This document shows positions 9,031 to 17,775 of a DNA stretch of 34,062 bases, piece after piece. The stretch comes from Candidatus Bathyarchaeia archaeon. GTDB lineage: Archaea > Thermoproteota > Bathyarchaeia > 40CM-2-53-6 > DTGE01. The number at the start of each line of letters is the position of its first letter. Position 1 is the stretch's first letter. The stretch lies in the NCBI GenBank assembly GCA_038852285.1, contig JAWCKG010000019.1:1-34062 (forward strand). The letters run 5' to 3'. The notes under the pieces were generated by a model. It did not search any database and was not told the origin of the DNA. It saw nothing but the letters and a program-made list of their open reading frames with translations. Position numbers and translations under genes: made by a program.

Positions 9031-9158
9031 CCATTTTGGCCGGGTTGAATGGATCCTTATGGTTCTAGGTAACCGTTAATAAAATTTGCTGTATGATCGG
9101 AGTCTGGAAGAGATACCTTTTAATATTAAGGTTGAACATTGAACGTTTTTGAATATGA
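9031..9158. promoter_or_regulatory. Divergent argG / Lrp-regulator promoters
   Basis: Two opposed TATA-like boxes are visible: TTTTATTAA (9077-9085, minus) for argG and TTTTAATATTAA (9118-9129, plus) for the regulator. The second holds the palindrome TTAATATTAA. A direct repeat TGAAC (in GTTGAACATTGAACG, about 9130-9145) lies just after it. The short distance from box to GTG 9159 predicts a leader of roughly 10 bases or less. Lrp/AsnC proteins often control themselves and a divergent neighbour, so argG is a natural target; that is inference. Confidence 0.5.
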
Positions 9159-9638
9159 GTGGGGTTGCGTATAAAGTTGGCGGAGAAAAAGTTGAAGTTG
9201 GATGAAATTGACAGAAAGATCCTCAACCTCCTACAGGAGGACGCGAGAAGATCCTTCAAGGACATGGCTCAGAGAGCTGGGGTAAGCGAGGCCACCGTGT
9301 TCGTAAGGGTGAGAAAGCTGGTTAAAAACGGTGTAATCAAGGCCTTCAAAGCCATCTTGGACCCCGCCATCGTGGGGAAGGGGACTTTGGCCTTCATCAT
9401 GGTAAAAGCGAACCCATCCGAGTACACCAATGTTCTTCAAAAGCTCAAGGATATGAGGGATGTGTATGAAATCTACGATGTCACAGGGCCGAACTACGCT
9501 ATTTTAAAGGTTAGAACCGAAAGCCCTGAAAGGCTCGCCGAGCTCATAGACCAAGTAGGCGCCATCAGGGGTGTTGAAAGCACTGAAACCTCTATGGTGC
9601 TCAGAAACGTGAAAGAAGAGCTTTCCCTCAAGCTTTAG
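9159..9638 (+). CDS. Lrp/AsnC family transcriptional regulator
   Basis: The 159-residue protein has an N-terminal winged helix-turn-helix (about 12-62: LDEIDRKILNLLQEDARR; GVSEATVFVRVRKLVKNGVI) and a C-terminal RAM/ACT-like effector domain (about 75-150, with YEIYDVTGPNYAILKV). Such proteins bind DNA as dimers or octamers and sense amino acids; archaeal relatives such as LysM control lysine or arginine genes. It lies between argG and aspartate kinase, which supports an amino-acid role. The start is GTG 9159; an ATG 4 bases earlier is in another frame that closes quickly. TTG 9165 and TTG 9177 are alternatives. Confidence 0.93.
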   Translation: MGLRIKLAEKKLKLDEIDRKILNLLQEDARRSFKDMAQRAGVSEATVFVRVRKLVKNGVIKAFKAILDPAIVGKGTLAFIMVKANPSEYTNVLQKLKDMRDVYEIYDVTGPNYAILKVRTESPERLAELIDQVGAIRGVESTETSMVLRNVKEELSLKL

Positions 9639-9660
9639 CAGAGCCAATCCACCTAATGAA

Positions 9661-9693
9661 AGCGTTGAGCCAAACAACCGGCCCCTTAACGCT
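9661..9693. terminator. Inverted repeat between convergent regulator and aspartate kinase genes
   Basis: AGCGTTGAG (9661-9669) pairs with CTTAACGCT (9685-9693), giving nine pairs with one G-U across a 15-base loop. It starts about 22 bases after the regulator stop and lies between convergent genes, so a transcript-end hairpin is plausible. No U-run follows it. Confidence 0.35.
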
Positions 9694-9761
9694 TAGCCAT
9701 ACTCCGAGATCTCGATTCCCGCATAGCTCCAGCCACAACCACAAGGTTTCCGGCAGATTGA

Positions 9762-11207
9762 TTAAGCCTTGATGAAGCTGGCGTAAAGCCTCTCCACGGC
9801 CTCCTTCAAGTCCTCCTTGTTTAACACCACACCAGCTGAAATCCTTGAAATGTCTAAGGTGTACACGATGTTTATGTCCCCCAAAGCCTTGCCCAGCCTT
9901 TCAATGACCTTCTTCGTACGCTTCATCCCCTCCCCCACGATCCCAACGATCGCCATCTTAGATGGGGAAACCTCTACATCTCCTTTAACCTCCATGATCG
10001 ACCTTTGAATCCTCGGAGCTTGGCTTAGGTCGAAGAACGCGAAAAACCTCTCCCTCTTGAAACCTCCGCCTCGAATGAAGTCATATTTCTCGCTCAGGCT
10101 TTGCTCCACGTCCAGAACATACTTCTCGATATCGTATCCTCGGAAGGTGTAAACTAACACCTCCCTACCTGCCACCAGCTTCACGGGAGCGCTGCTCTTC
10201 GAGTTCAGCTCCTCCCTGACAATTCTAGTCTTCTCACCATCCATTTCATCATGCTTCGCGAAGTATGTTTCCAGTGGGCAATGCTTCGTTAACGGAAGGA
10301 AAAATCTTGTGTTAGTGTTCTTCGCTCCCAAGGCGCCGGCGTCCAGCAGCTCGCCCACCGTTAGGTAGGGTACGGTTTCAGCCTCCTTTATGATGCTGGA
10401 GTCCGCCGCCTTGATCCCATTGACATCGCTGAGAATCCACAGCCTCCTCGCCTTTAACCCATAGGAGAGAGCGGTGGCCACGTAGTCTGAGGCACCTCTG
10501 CGTACACGAACCCTCCCGTCCAATGGGGACACGCATCCCATGCCTGGGACAATCACACAGCCTAAATTCCTGAACCGAGCCTTCAACGCCTTCTCACACG
10601 CCATTCTCGTCAACTCGAGGTCAATGCGAGCGCTTCCAAACTCACCATCCCCCAACGTTGGGAAGTCGGGGTCATCGAAGTCCATGAGGCCAACCTTCAA
10701 ACCCTTCCCCAACAAATATCCGTGGAGGATGTGGGCTGAATAGCTTTCACCCATGGAGAGAAGCTCATCCACAGCCCAGGGGGTGTCATAGGACTTGGCG
10801 ATGAAGCCGGCCCTCGCCTTCACTTTACCTAGAAGCGACTCATCATAACCCTCGGGAAGATGCCTCTCACATCCGATGTGAAGCCTCCTCCACTCGGAGT
10901 AAAATTCGCCGTTAACCTTGGGTTTTTGAGTCAGTTGAAACAGGAGGTCGGTAACCCCTCTGAAAGCGGAGACCACGGCCACCGTCTTGAATCCATGCTC
11001 CACTTCCCGAGCGATACTCCTGTAAGCCATTTCTAGTTTATCTTCAGAGTTTACTGAGGTCCCCCCAAACTTCAGAATAGAGTATTTTTCCCCTTTCAAA
11101 TCTGTATCGAACCTTCCTATGAACAGTTCATAGAACGTCCATTCCACGGTTATAAAACGATTTCGATCATGGACCTTCGCGATCCTCGTGAAAGGGTATG
11201 CTTTCAC
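9762..11207 (-). CDS. Aspartate kinase with C-terminal ACT region
   Basis: The 481-residue protein carries the aspartokinase start KFGGTSVNSEDK at about 44-55, a catalytic domain to about 310, and ACT-type regulatory sequence near the end (KMAIVGIVGEGMKRTKK onward). It makes aspartyl phosphate, the first step to lysine, threonine and methionine, and ACT domains usually give end-product inhibition. The first about 36 residues look unlike the family. TTG codon 37 (about 11099) would give a usual N-terminus and roughly 445 residues, and a TATA-like TTTTATAA on the minus strand near 11150-11157 fits that shorter start. Threonine synthase (23694-24959) and the Lrp regulator are nearby. Confidence 0.92.
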   Translation of the reverse strand: MKAYPFTRIAKVHDRNRFITVEWTFYELFIGRFDTDLKGEKYSILKFGGTSVNSEDKLEMAYRSIAREVEHGFKTVAVVSAFRGVTDLLFQLTQKPKVNGEFYSEWRRLHIGCERHLPEGYDESLLGKVKARAGFIAKSYDTPWAVDELLSMGESYSAHILHGYLLGKGLKVGLMDFDDPDFPTLGDGEFGSARIDLELTRMACEKALKARFRNLGCVIVPGMGCVSPLDGRVRVRRGASDYVATALSYGLKARRLWILSDVNGIKAADSSIIKEAETVPYLTVGELLDAGALGAKNTNTRFFLPLTKHCPLETYFAKHDEMDGEKTRIVREELNSKSSAPVKLVAGREVLVYTFRGYDIEKYVLDVEQSLSEKYDFIRGGGFKRERFFAFFDLSQAPRIQRSIMEVKGDVEVSPSKMAIVGIVGEGMKRTKKVIERLGKALGDINIVYTLDISRISAGVVLNKEDLKEAVERLYASFIKA

Positions 11208-11351
11208 AGTTTGGGCTCCGCTCTGGTTTCATCGATCACAACTCTCCAATACCAGCTTTCTTCATCGCCCAACAAAATCAACCCATACCGATATTTTATC
11301 TTTACCCTTAACGCTGGCGAGAAGGCCTTCCAGCGATGTTAATGTTGAAAG

Positions 11352-11367
11352 CTGGATCACGATCCAG
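11352..11367. repeat. Perfect 7-base inverted repeat upstream of aspartate kinase
   Basis: CTGGATC-AC-GATCCAG is a perfect palindrome with a 2-base centre. It lies about 145 bases before the aspartate kinase ATG and 44 bases after the stop of the upstream ATPase gene. GATCACGAT occurs in it (11356-11364) and again at 11383-11391. Operator or terminator are both possible. Confidence 0.4.
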
Positions 11368-11410
11368 ATGGTTAAACCGTTAGATCACGATGCGCATCAG
11401 CTATTATCCT

Positions 11411-12184
11411 TTAACTTCCATCGCGGCTAGGCTCTATGAAGGTTGGTGGAATGGGTTGGAGGGCTCTGCCGATTTGAGGAACCGACTCCTTTAAGGCTTT
11501 CGTGTATGGGTGTTGGGGATGTTGGAAGATTTTATCTGATGGCCCAGTTTCCACGATCTTTCCTTTATAGATCACGGCTATTCTGTCGCATAGATGCCGA
11601 GCCGCGGCCAGGTCATGGGTGATGAATAGGATGGTTAAACGATGCTGATTCTTCATCTCTTCCATGAGGTTTAACATGTCCGCCCTTAAGGATACGTCCA
11701 GCATGGATAATGGTTCGTCGGCGACGAGGAGTTTAGGGTTCAGCATCACCGACCTGGCCAGGGATATCCTCTGCCTCTGACCCCCACTAAGCTCGTGAGG
11801 GTACTTGTATAGGAAGTCCTCAGGGGGCGTAAGCCTCACGCTCCTTAAGGCTTCCACCACCATTCGAAGCTTTCCGGCTTTACTGGCTTCAAATCCCGCG
11901 ACATCCAATGGCTCGGAGAGAATTCTATACACGTTCATCATCGGGTTAAGGGAGTCGTAGGGGTCTTGGAAAACACTTCCCATCATCATCCTATACCGCT
12001 TTAAGGCTTTCGGGTCTACAAGCCCAGTGATGTCAACCCCTTCGAAAAGGATGGCGCCTGAAGTAGGGGTTTCTAGGCCGAGGATCAGCCTAGCGATAGT
12101 GGTCTTTCCGCTGCCACTTTCACCCACTAATCCGAAGATCTCTCCTTCCTCGACCTTGAAGCACACCCCGTCAACAGCCTTCAC
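11411..12184 (-). CDS. Peptide ABC transporter ATPase, OppF/DppF type
   Basis: An ABC ATPase with Walker A GESGSGKTT (21-29), signature LSGGQRQR, Walker B KLLVADEPLSMLD, and the C-terminal HPQHPYTKAL of oligopeptide ATPases. It should pair with the 12250-13233 ATPase to power the permeases at 15187-17655. The first normal start is GTG 12184, but conserved family sequence continues upstream in frame: [11 protein letters not shown], then a basic linker, then VKAVDGV. This open extension reaches back to a stop at 12266-12268, and none of its 27 codons is ATG, GTG or TTG. The true product is probably about 25 residues longer, from a rare start (ACG at 12260-12262 is one option) or by frameshift from the upstream gene. 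Confidence 0.9.
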   Translation of the reverse strand: MKAVDGVCFKVEEGEIFGLVGESGSGKTTIARLILGLETPTSGAILFEGVDITGLVDPKALKRYRMMMGSVFQDPYDSLNPMMNVYRILSEPLDVAGFEASKAGKLRMVVEALRSVRLTPPEDFLYKYPHELSGGQRQRISLARSVMLNPKLLVADEPLSMLDVSLRADMLNLMEEMKNQHRLTILFITHDLAAARHLCDRIAVIYKGKIVETGPSDKIFQHPQHPYTKALKESVPQIGRALQPIPPTFIEPSRDGS

Positions 12185-12249
12185 GTAGATGGTTTTTCTT
12201 CTCCATGGGCCGCTTCGAAGGATGTACCATTTCTTCAGGGCTCTTACCT

Positions 12250-13233
12250 CTAGGAGCGGCGTTGTTTATCGCCTCTTGACAGAGGATGGTGGCAAGCGAC
12301 TTGTGCCCTTTTTCCAAGGGTGTTTAAAGGAGGCTTAACTCTCTGGCATTCGGACTGGACCCATGGGCATCGGGGATGGAATCGACATCCCTGTGGAGGG
12401 TTCCTCATGTCTGGCGGATCTCCCGGTATGGTGGTAAGCCTCCTTTTAGGTCCGTGAATGTGAGGTATGGTGTCCATTAGTAGCCGAGAATATGGGTGGA
12501 GGGGTTTTTTGACGAAGTCTTCAGTGGGCTGGGTTTCCACGATGTTCCCCGCATACATGACGGTGATCTTCTCACAAGTTGAAGCGGCGAGAGCTATGTC
12601 GTGGGTTATCAACATGAGGGAGAGTTTAAGGTTCTTGGCCATGGATTTTAACACGCTCATAACCTGGGCTTGAACGACGACGTCTAGGGCTGTGGTGGGC
12701 TCGTCGGCGATGAGCAACCTGGGATGGCATGTGAGGGCCATGGCCATCACCGTACGCTGCCTCATCCCCCCGCTGAGCTGGTGGGGATAAGCGTCAGCCA
12801 AGGCCTCTGGGATTCCCACCAGTTTGAGGAGGCCCTTCGCCTTGAGGTGGGCCTCCTCTGCTACTGGATGTTCATGGGTGAGGATGGTTTCAGCGATTTG
12901 ATCCGATATCTTAAGCACGGGGTTTAAGGCGTTGAAGGAGCCTTGAGGGATGTAGGCCACCTTTTTCCACCTGAATTTGGATCGAAACTCTTCTTCGGCA
13001 ATGTTGAGGACGTCCACTCCATCCAGCTTGACGGACCCAGCCTTAACCACCGCGTTGGATGGAAGCAAACGCATCACCGTATATGCGAGGGTGGACTTGC
13101 CGCAACCCGACTCCCCAACCAGCGCCACTGATTCCCCTTCACCCACGCTGAGGGATACCTCCTCTAAGGCTTTCACTTCCCCTTCACGGGTTAGGTAGGA
13201 TACTGATAATCCCTCAACCTCCAGCAACGTCAA
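12250..13233 (-). CDS. Peptide ABC transporter ATPase, OppD/DppD type
   Basis: The 327-residue protein has Walker [10 protein letters not shown] (40-48), signature LSGGMRQR, Walker [13 protein letters not shown], and the OppD/DppD-specific C-terminal cysteine motif [14 protein letters not shown] that follows the ATPase core. It hydrolyses ATP for peptide import with its OppF partner, whose reading frame it overlaps by about 16 bases if the longer OppF is real. The start is TTG 13233, preceded by a G-rich stretch. It is transcribed away from the binding-protein gene at 13340, with its TATA-like box at 13293-13304 on the minus strand. Confidence 0.94.
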   Translation of the reverse strand: MTLLEVEGLSVSYLTREGEVKALEEVSLSVGEGESVALVGESGCGKSTLAYTVMRLLPSNAVVKAGSVKLDGVDVLNIAEEEFRSKFRWKKVAYIPQGSFNALNPVLKISDQIAETILTHEHPVAEEAHLKAKGLLKLVGIPEALADAYPHQLSGGMRQRTVMAMALTCHPRLLIADEPTTALDVVVQAQVMSVLKSMAKNLKLSLMLITHDIALAASTCEKITVMYAGNIVETQPTEDFVKKPLHPYSRLLMDTIPHIHGPKRRLTTIPGDPPDMRNPPQGCRFHPRCPWVQSECQRVKPPLNTLGKRAQVACHHPLSRGDKQRRS

Positions 13234-13292
13234 GACCCCCCTCTCAGGGTTTTGCAGGCGGCTTCAACTCAACCTCGCTTATGGACAACTCG

Positions 13293-13322
13293 CGTTAAAT
13301 TTAAATGGATGTGAAATTTAAA
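13293..13322. promoter_or_regulatory. Divergent promoters of the peptide transporter arms
   Basis: AAATTTAAA occurs twice (13298-13306 within GTTAAATTTAAATGG, and 13314-13322) as AT-rich boxes. The right-hand copy is about 22-26 bases before ATG 13340, which predicts leaderless or nearly leaderless translation of the binding protein. The left-hand copy, read on the minus strand, would serve the ATPase arm with a longer leader. Confidence 0.55.
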
Positions 13323-13339
13323 GGGTTGTGGTTTAACTT

Positions 13340-15181
13340 ATGCGAAAGAGTTTACGGCTTTCAGCGAGCCTGTTCACGGCGGCTTTGATGGTTCTCAACA
13401 TATTCGCCCAGCTTCCCATGGCTGTGGAGGCTCAATCCATCTACAACGGGCCGAGGCTCGATGAGCTGCTGTTTCTCTATTACGGGACGCCGGACGCCGA
13501 GGTTACGGCGATCCAGAAGGGTGAGGTGGACGCGGTTTCAGATCTGATTAGGCCCATGGACATTCAAACCTTATCCGGCAATACTGAGCTTAACGTCACC
13601 TATGCTGAACAAACCCACTACTGCTATTTGGCCTTCAACCTGAGGAAGCCTCCTTTAGACCGGATAGAGTTGAGGAAGGCGATAGCTCACTTGATCCCTA
13701 GGGAGAAGATTTCCAGCCAGCTTTTTCAAGGATTAGTGGTGGAGCCCATGCTTTACGAGGTGATGCCCGCGTTCGGGAAATGGCATAACCCAAACGTGGA
13801 AACCTACCCATACGACCCTGGGGAAGCTAAGAAAATCCTGGAGGAAGCGGGTTACACTCACGGTGAGGGTGGTAGGCTACTGAGCCCTGAGGGAACGCCG
13901 GTGAGGAAGCTAACCTTCCTCACCCCTACCCAAGAGGAGGCGCCTACCAGCTTCGAGATCTCCAGAATCATAGCCGGCGAGTTGAACGGTCTGGGAATAC
14001 CGGTTGAGCTTGAAACTGTGTCCTTCGACGCCCTTCTAACCCGTGTGTACACGAAAAGGGACTTCGACATGTACTTTCTATGTGTGTCAGGGTTAGGACG
14101 GTATCCCCGATGGCTGTACGAGTTCTATCACTCCAACCTAGACGTACCCGACGGCGAAAACACCCCTGGAGTTCGCGTCGAAGCGTTGGATCGGTTGTTG
14201 TACGCGTTTAGGTTTGAGGACAGCGGAGAGGAGGAGGCGTTAACCCACATCCACCAAGCGCAGGAGATTATCGCCGACCTGGCGGCTAGGATTCCCATCT
14301 ACTCCCGTTTTAAGGTTGAAGCCTACCGGAAGGGGTGGGTGGGCATGATAAACCATAAGGGCGCAGGATACTTCGACTCAGACTCATTCTACACATGGTT
14401 GAACCTCCACCGTGAGGACAGTCGGTTTGGAGGAGTCTTTAAGGTCAGCGTCGGCGGGAAGGTGAGAACCCTCAACCCCCTGTATGGGTCAGGCGCCTAT
14501 GAAGCGAAGATTTGGAAGCTCATCTACGACTCACTTCTCACATCCAACCCTTACACCGGCGAGCCCATGCCCTACTTGGCGGAGTCTTGGGAGGTCGAAA
14601 ACATCGTCGAGGGCGATGTGAAGGGACAGAGGATCACGTATCACCTGGCTTCAAACGCCACATGGCATGACGGGGAGCCCTTCACCTCTAGGGACGTGAA
14701 GTTCACCTTCGAGTTCATCAAGAAGCATCAGGTTCCCATGTGGCTGCCGGCTGTTGAAAAGGTGTTGAGGGTTGAGGCCCCTGACGAGAGAACCGTCGTG
14801 TTAACCATGGAAGGTGTCAGCATGTTCAACCTCATCGACACCGGCGGCCTCCTCATCCTGCCCGAGCACATTTGGAGAGATGTGGGAGAGGATTGGAGAA
14901 GCTTTCAACCAAACTTGGAAAGCCATCCCAGCCACCCCGACTTGACGAAGATGGTTGGCACAGGCCCTTTCATCCTCGTAGACCACAAGCCGGGGGAGTA
15001 CTGGAGGCTAAAGTGGAACCCAGGCTACTTTAAGAGGATCTCTGAGAGGGTTGAAGCCCCAAAGGCCCAGGCGATCGGCGGCCTACCCCTACCATTCGTG
15101 GAGGCCGCGGTGGTGGCTGGTGGAGGCGTAGCCGCCGTTCTTACGTGGTTGAGGTGGAGGCGTAGGGCTAGAGGGGTTTAA
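13340..15181 (+). CDS. Peptide-binding ABC transporter protein, lobes in permuted order, C-terminal anchor
   Basis: The 613-residue protein has a signal peptide (about 1-31), SBP_bac_5-type sequence and a C-terminal membrane helix (about 584-605) with basic end. The order is unusual. The N-terminal part (about 45-360) holds what is normally the second half: IQKGEVDAVSD, LAFNLRKPPLDRIELRKAI and YPYDPGEAKKILEEAGYTHG. The later part (about 368-575) holds what is normally the first half: LNPLYGSGAYEAKIW, PYLAESWEV, TWHDGEPFTSRDVKFTFEF and MVGTGPFILVDH, ending LKWNPGYFKR. It should bind peptides outside the cell and deliver them to the permeases that follow. The next gene starts 6 bases after the stop. 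Confidence 0.88.
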   Translation: MRKSLRLSASLFTAALMVLNIFAQLPMAVEAQSIYNGPRLDELLFLYYGTPDAEVTAIQKGEVDAVSDLIRPMDIQTLSGNTELNVTYAEQTHYCYLAFNLRKPPLDRIELRKAIAHLIPREKISSQLFQGLVVEPMLYEVMPAFGKWHNPNVETYPYDPGEAKKILEEAGYTHGEGGRLLSPEGTPVRKLTFLTPTQEEAPTSFEISRIIAGELNGLGIPVELETVSFDALLTRVYTKRDFDMYFLCVSGLGRYPRWLYEFYHSNLDVPDGENTPGVRVEALDRLLYAFRFEDSGEEEALTHIHQAQEIIADLAARIPIYSRFKVEAYRKGWVGMINHKGAGYFDSDSFYTWLNLHREDSRFGGVFKVSVGGKVRTLNPLYGSGAYEAKIWKLIYDSLLTSNPYTGEPMPYLAESWEVENIVEGDVKGQRITYHLASNATWHDGEPFTSRDVKFTFEFIKKHQVPMWLPAVEKVLRVEAPDERTVVLTMEGVSMFNLIDTGGLLILPEHIWRDVGEDWRSFQPNLESHPSHPDLTKMVGTGPFILVDHKPGEYWRLKWNPGYFKRISERVEAPKAQAIGGLPLPFVEAAVVAGGGVAAVLTWLRWRRRARGV

Positions 15182-15186
15182 GAGGG

Positions 15187-16173
15187 TTGGGGTTCGAGGA
15201 GTACGCGGTTAAACGGTCCGTGAACGCCGTCGTCACCTTAATCGTCACCGTCATCCTTCAATTCTTCATCTTTAGGGTTCTCCCGGGCAACCCGGTTTCC
15301 TTCATGATCAGCCCCAACTTTCCATTGGAGTCCAGGATGGCGTTGATCAAGCTGTGGGGCCTCGACAAACCCATGCACCAGCAATTCCTCACCTACGTGG
15401 CCAACATTTTCACAGGAAGGTTTGGACTGTCCTTTTCGACGCAGAGACCTGTGTGGGATGAGATCATGGAGCGGCTACCAAACACCCTGCTTTTAATGGG
15501 CTCGGCCACCGCTCTTTACATCGCCTTGGGAATATGGCTGGGGGTTTCAGCGGCCTCAAAGAGGGGTTCAAGGTTGGACGTGGCCTCGGTGGGTTTAGGC
15601 TTATTCACCCAGGCCATGCCCACCTTCTTCCTCGGCCTTTTACTCTTATTCTTCTTCGGCTACTATCTGCCCGTAGCTACCAAAGGAGTTTTAGGCTTTC
15701 CCATAGCGGGAACGGTTTCCAGGCCTCCGCCCAACAACCCCGTTGAATACGTTTTTGACGTGTTGTGGCATTTAACCCTGCCGTTAACCACGTTGGTGGT
15801 CATCAGCTTCGGCGGATACCTCTTGGTGATTAGGAATTTGATGATCGACGCTTTAGCCGAGGACTATGTGTTGATGGCGAGGGCTAAAGGGTTGGAGGAG
15901 AAAGATGTCCTTTACCGGCATGGGTTCAGGAGCATTCTACCTCCCGTGGTGACGATGGTTGGGTTAAGCTTCTCCGGTGTGATCGGCGGCGCCGTCGTCA
16001 CGGAAACCATCTTCTCCTGGCATGGTCTAGGCCGATACCTTTACGACGCGATCATGGAGTACGATTACCCGGTGATGCAGGGCGCCTTCTTCCTCATCGC
16101 CCTCGTCACAATTTTGGGAACCCTCATCGTCGACCTAATCTATGGGTTGCTAGACCCCAGAATCAAATACTAA
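15187..16173 (+). CDS. Peptide ABC transporter permease, DppB/OppB type
   Basis: The 328-residue permease has the family N-terminus (FRVLPGNPVSFMI), a run of membrane helices and the cytoplasmic EAA-like loop (MARAKGLEEKDVLYRHGFRS, about 235-254) that contacts the ATPases. It ends with the usual DYPVMQGAFFLIALVT and a GLLDPRIKY tail. TTG 15187 starts 5 bases after the binding-protein stop, so translation is probably coupled. Confidence 0.93.
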   Translation: MGFEEYAVKRSVNAVVTLIVTVILQFFIFRVLPGNPVSFMISPNFPLESRMALIKLWGLDKPMHQQFLTYVANIFTGRFGLSFSTQRPVWDEIMERLPNTLLLMGSATALYIALGIWLGVSAASKRGSRLDVASVGLGLFTQAMPTFFLGLLLLFFFGYYLPVATKGVLGFPIAGTVSRPPPNNPVEYVFDVLWHLTLPLTTLVVISFGGYLLVIRNLMIDALAEDYVLMARAKGLEEKDVLYRHGFRSILPPVVTMVGLSFSGVIGGAVVTETIFSWHGLGRYLYDAIMEYDYPVMQGAFFLIALVTILGTLIVDLIYGLLDPRIKY

Positions 16174-16239
16174 ACCTGGATAGGGAGAGGGTGGGAAAGT
16201 TGGAAGTGGCTTTAAGCGTGGACTCGGAGGGCTGAGCCT

Positions 16240-17655
16240 GTGTACTCGTCCATTCGAGGGGTTTGGAGGGAGTTTACAAGGCATAGGCTCGGCTTGGCTG
16301 GGTTAATCTTGCTATCCGCCTTCATACTCGTAGCCCTTCTCGCCCCTTTGATAGCTCCAAACCACCCCATCAAAGACACCTTCCTAGCGGAGAGCTACGC
16401 GTACCCTGAGTGGTTTAGAGCTTTCCCTCGGTACCAGAACCTCCCCCCAAACTTCGAAGTGAAGGTCAAGCCCATCTTCTCGGAGGAGGGTTGGACAATC
16501 CTCACCGCAGAGGGAGTCAGCCTACCAGCTGGAGGGAACGCGTTCATCAGACTGGAGGCTCATCCGGGTAAACGGTCCACCGTCCAGCTCAGCCATGACT
16601 TCCAGTATCGATACGACCCCCCGCAGACGTTGACGGTTGAAGGAGGGTTCCTCGTCCCCGAGCTTCAAGGAGGTCTCCTAAACATATCCATTTACTTGGT
16701 AAACCCCAGCGGGTTCGCATACCGGTTGGAAACGGTGGGTTTGAACGCTCCGGCCGGCGAGGTTGGTTTCAGCTTTTCCTCTAAAGCCCTCACCGCTGAG
16801 GAGAAGGCGGCCATGGGTTTGAAGTGGTTTGAAAATGCGGCATCCTATATGATGGGGCGACAGGGCGTCTACCGCCTCGCTTTTCACTTCGACTTTAATC
16901 CACTCGATGGTCGAGGGGGATATGCGTCCGTCGCCTTACGTTCCTTTCGGGTTTATGTTCCAGGGCTGGCGTTCGGATTCCTGGGAACAGATCACATTGG
17001 CTCCGACCTCTTCTCTCAGCTCGTGTACGGTAGCAGAATCTCCCTACTGATAGGTGTATCCGCATCCTTGATCGCTACGACGCTGGGGGTTTTGGTGGGC
17101 GTCGTGGCGGGTTATGTGGGTTCAAAACTCGATGAGGGATTGATGAGGCTTGTAGACGTGTTGCTCGTTTTACCCTTCTTACCCTTGTTGATGGTGATCA
17201 GCGGCGTATTCGGCAAAAGCGTCTGGAACCTCATTCTTCTCCTAGGCGTGTTAAGCTGGCCCGGCTTCGCCAGGGTGGTTAGAGCCAAAACACTGCAGCT
17301 GAAGGAAACCACCTTCGTCGAGGCTTCAAAGGCCATGGGATCCTCGCCCATTCACGTGATCTTCACCCACATCGTGCCAAACGTCGTACCCTACATGTAC
17401 GCGGTCATCGCCCTTTCCATTCCAGGGTTCGTGGTCACTGAGGCCGCTTTAAGCTTCCTAGCCCTTGGAGACCCGGCGACCCCATCTTGGGGGCGGATGT
17501 TCTATACGGCTAACGCCTTCGGCGCCTTCAGAATCTTAGCGTGGTGGTGGATCATACCCCCAGGAGTCGCCATCACCCTACTCTCCCTATCCTTCGTGTT
17601 CGTAGGCCATGCCCTAGACGAGGTTATGAACCCCAGGTTGAGGGCTAGAAGATAG
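16240..17655 (+). CDS. Peptide ABC transporter permease, DppC/OppC type, with large extracytoplasmic insertion
   Basis: The first helix (about 17-40) and the core after FLGTDHIGSDLFSQLVYGSR (about 246-265) are normal DppC, including the EAA-like loop EASKAMGSSPIHVIFTHIVP. Between them, where the family has about 35 residues, there are about 190. The extra stretch is rich in aromatic and beta-prone residues (TVEGGFLVPELQGG; VGLNAPAGEVGFSFSSKA) and should lie outside the membrane by topology, perhaps docking the binding protein. The protein is 471 residues against a usual length near 300. GTG 16240 follows the DppB stop by 66 bases. Confidence 0.92.
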   Translation: MYSSIRGVWREFTRHRLGLAGLILLSAFILVALLAPLIAPNHPIKDTFLAESYAYPEWFRAFPRYQNLPPNFEVKVKPIFSEEGWTILTAEGVSLPAGGNAFIRLEAHPGKRSTVQLSHDFQYRYDPPQTLTVEGGFLVPELQGGLLNISIYLVNPSGFAYRLETVGLNAPAGEVGFSFSSKALTAEEKAAMGLKWFENAASYMMGRQGVYRLAFHFDFNPLDGRGGYASVALRSFRVYVPGLAFGFLGTDHIGSDLFSQLVYGSRISLLIGVSASLIATTLGVLVGVVAGYVGSKLDEGLMRLVDVLLVLPFLPLLMVISGVFGKSVWNLILLLGVLSWPGFARVVRAKTLQLKETTFVEASKAMGSSPIHVIFTHIVPNVVPYMYAVIALSIPGFVVTEAALSFLALGDPATPSWGRMFYTANAFGAFRILAWWWIIPPGVAITLLSLSFVFVGHALDEVMNPRLRARR

Positions 17656-17775
17656 CCGAGGCGCAAGCTCGATTGAAGACGACGCACTCGTGGCAAAACC
17701 GGCTTTTCACCAAAAACTTCCATCAAGCCTCAGGGATAGGAGGGTTTAAGTTTCTCGGAGGTTGATTTAACGGTT

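Noticed and set aside
9155-9205. ATG at 9155 as the regulator start
   Set aside because: That frame reaches a TGA after 16 codons and is not the frame of the Lrp/AsnC protein.
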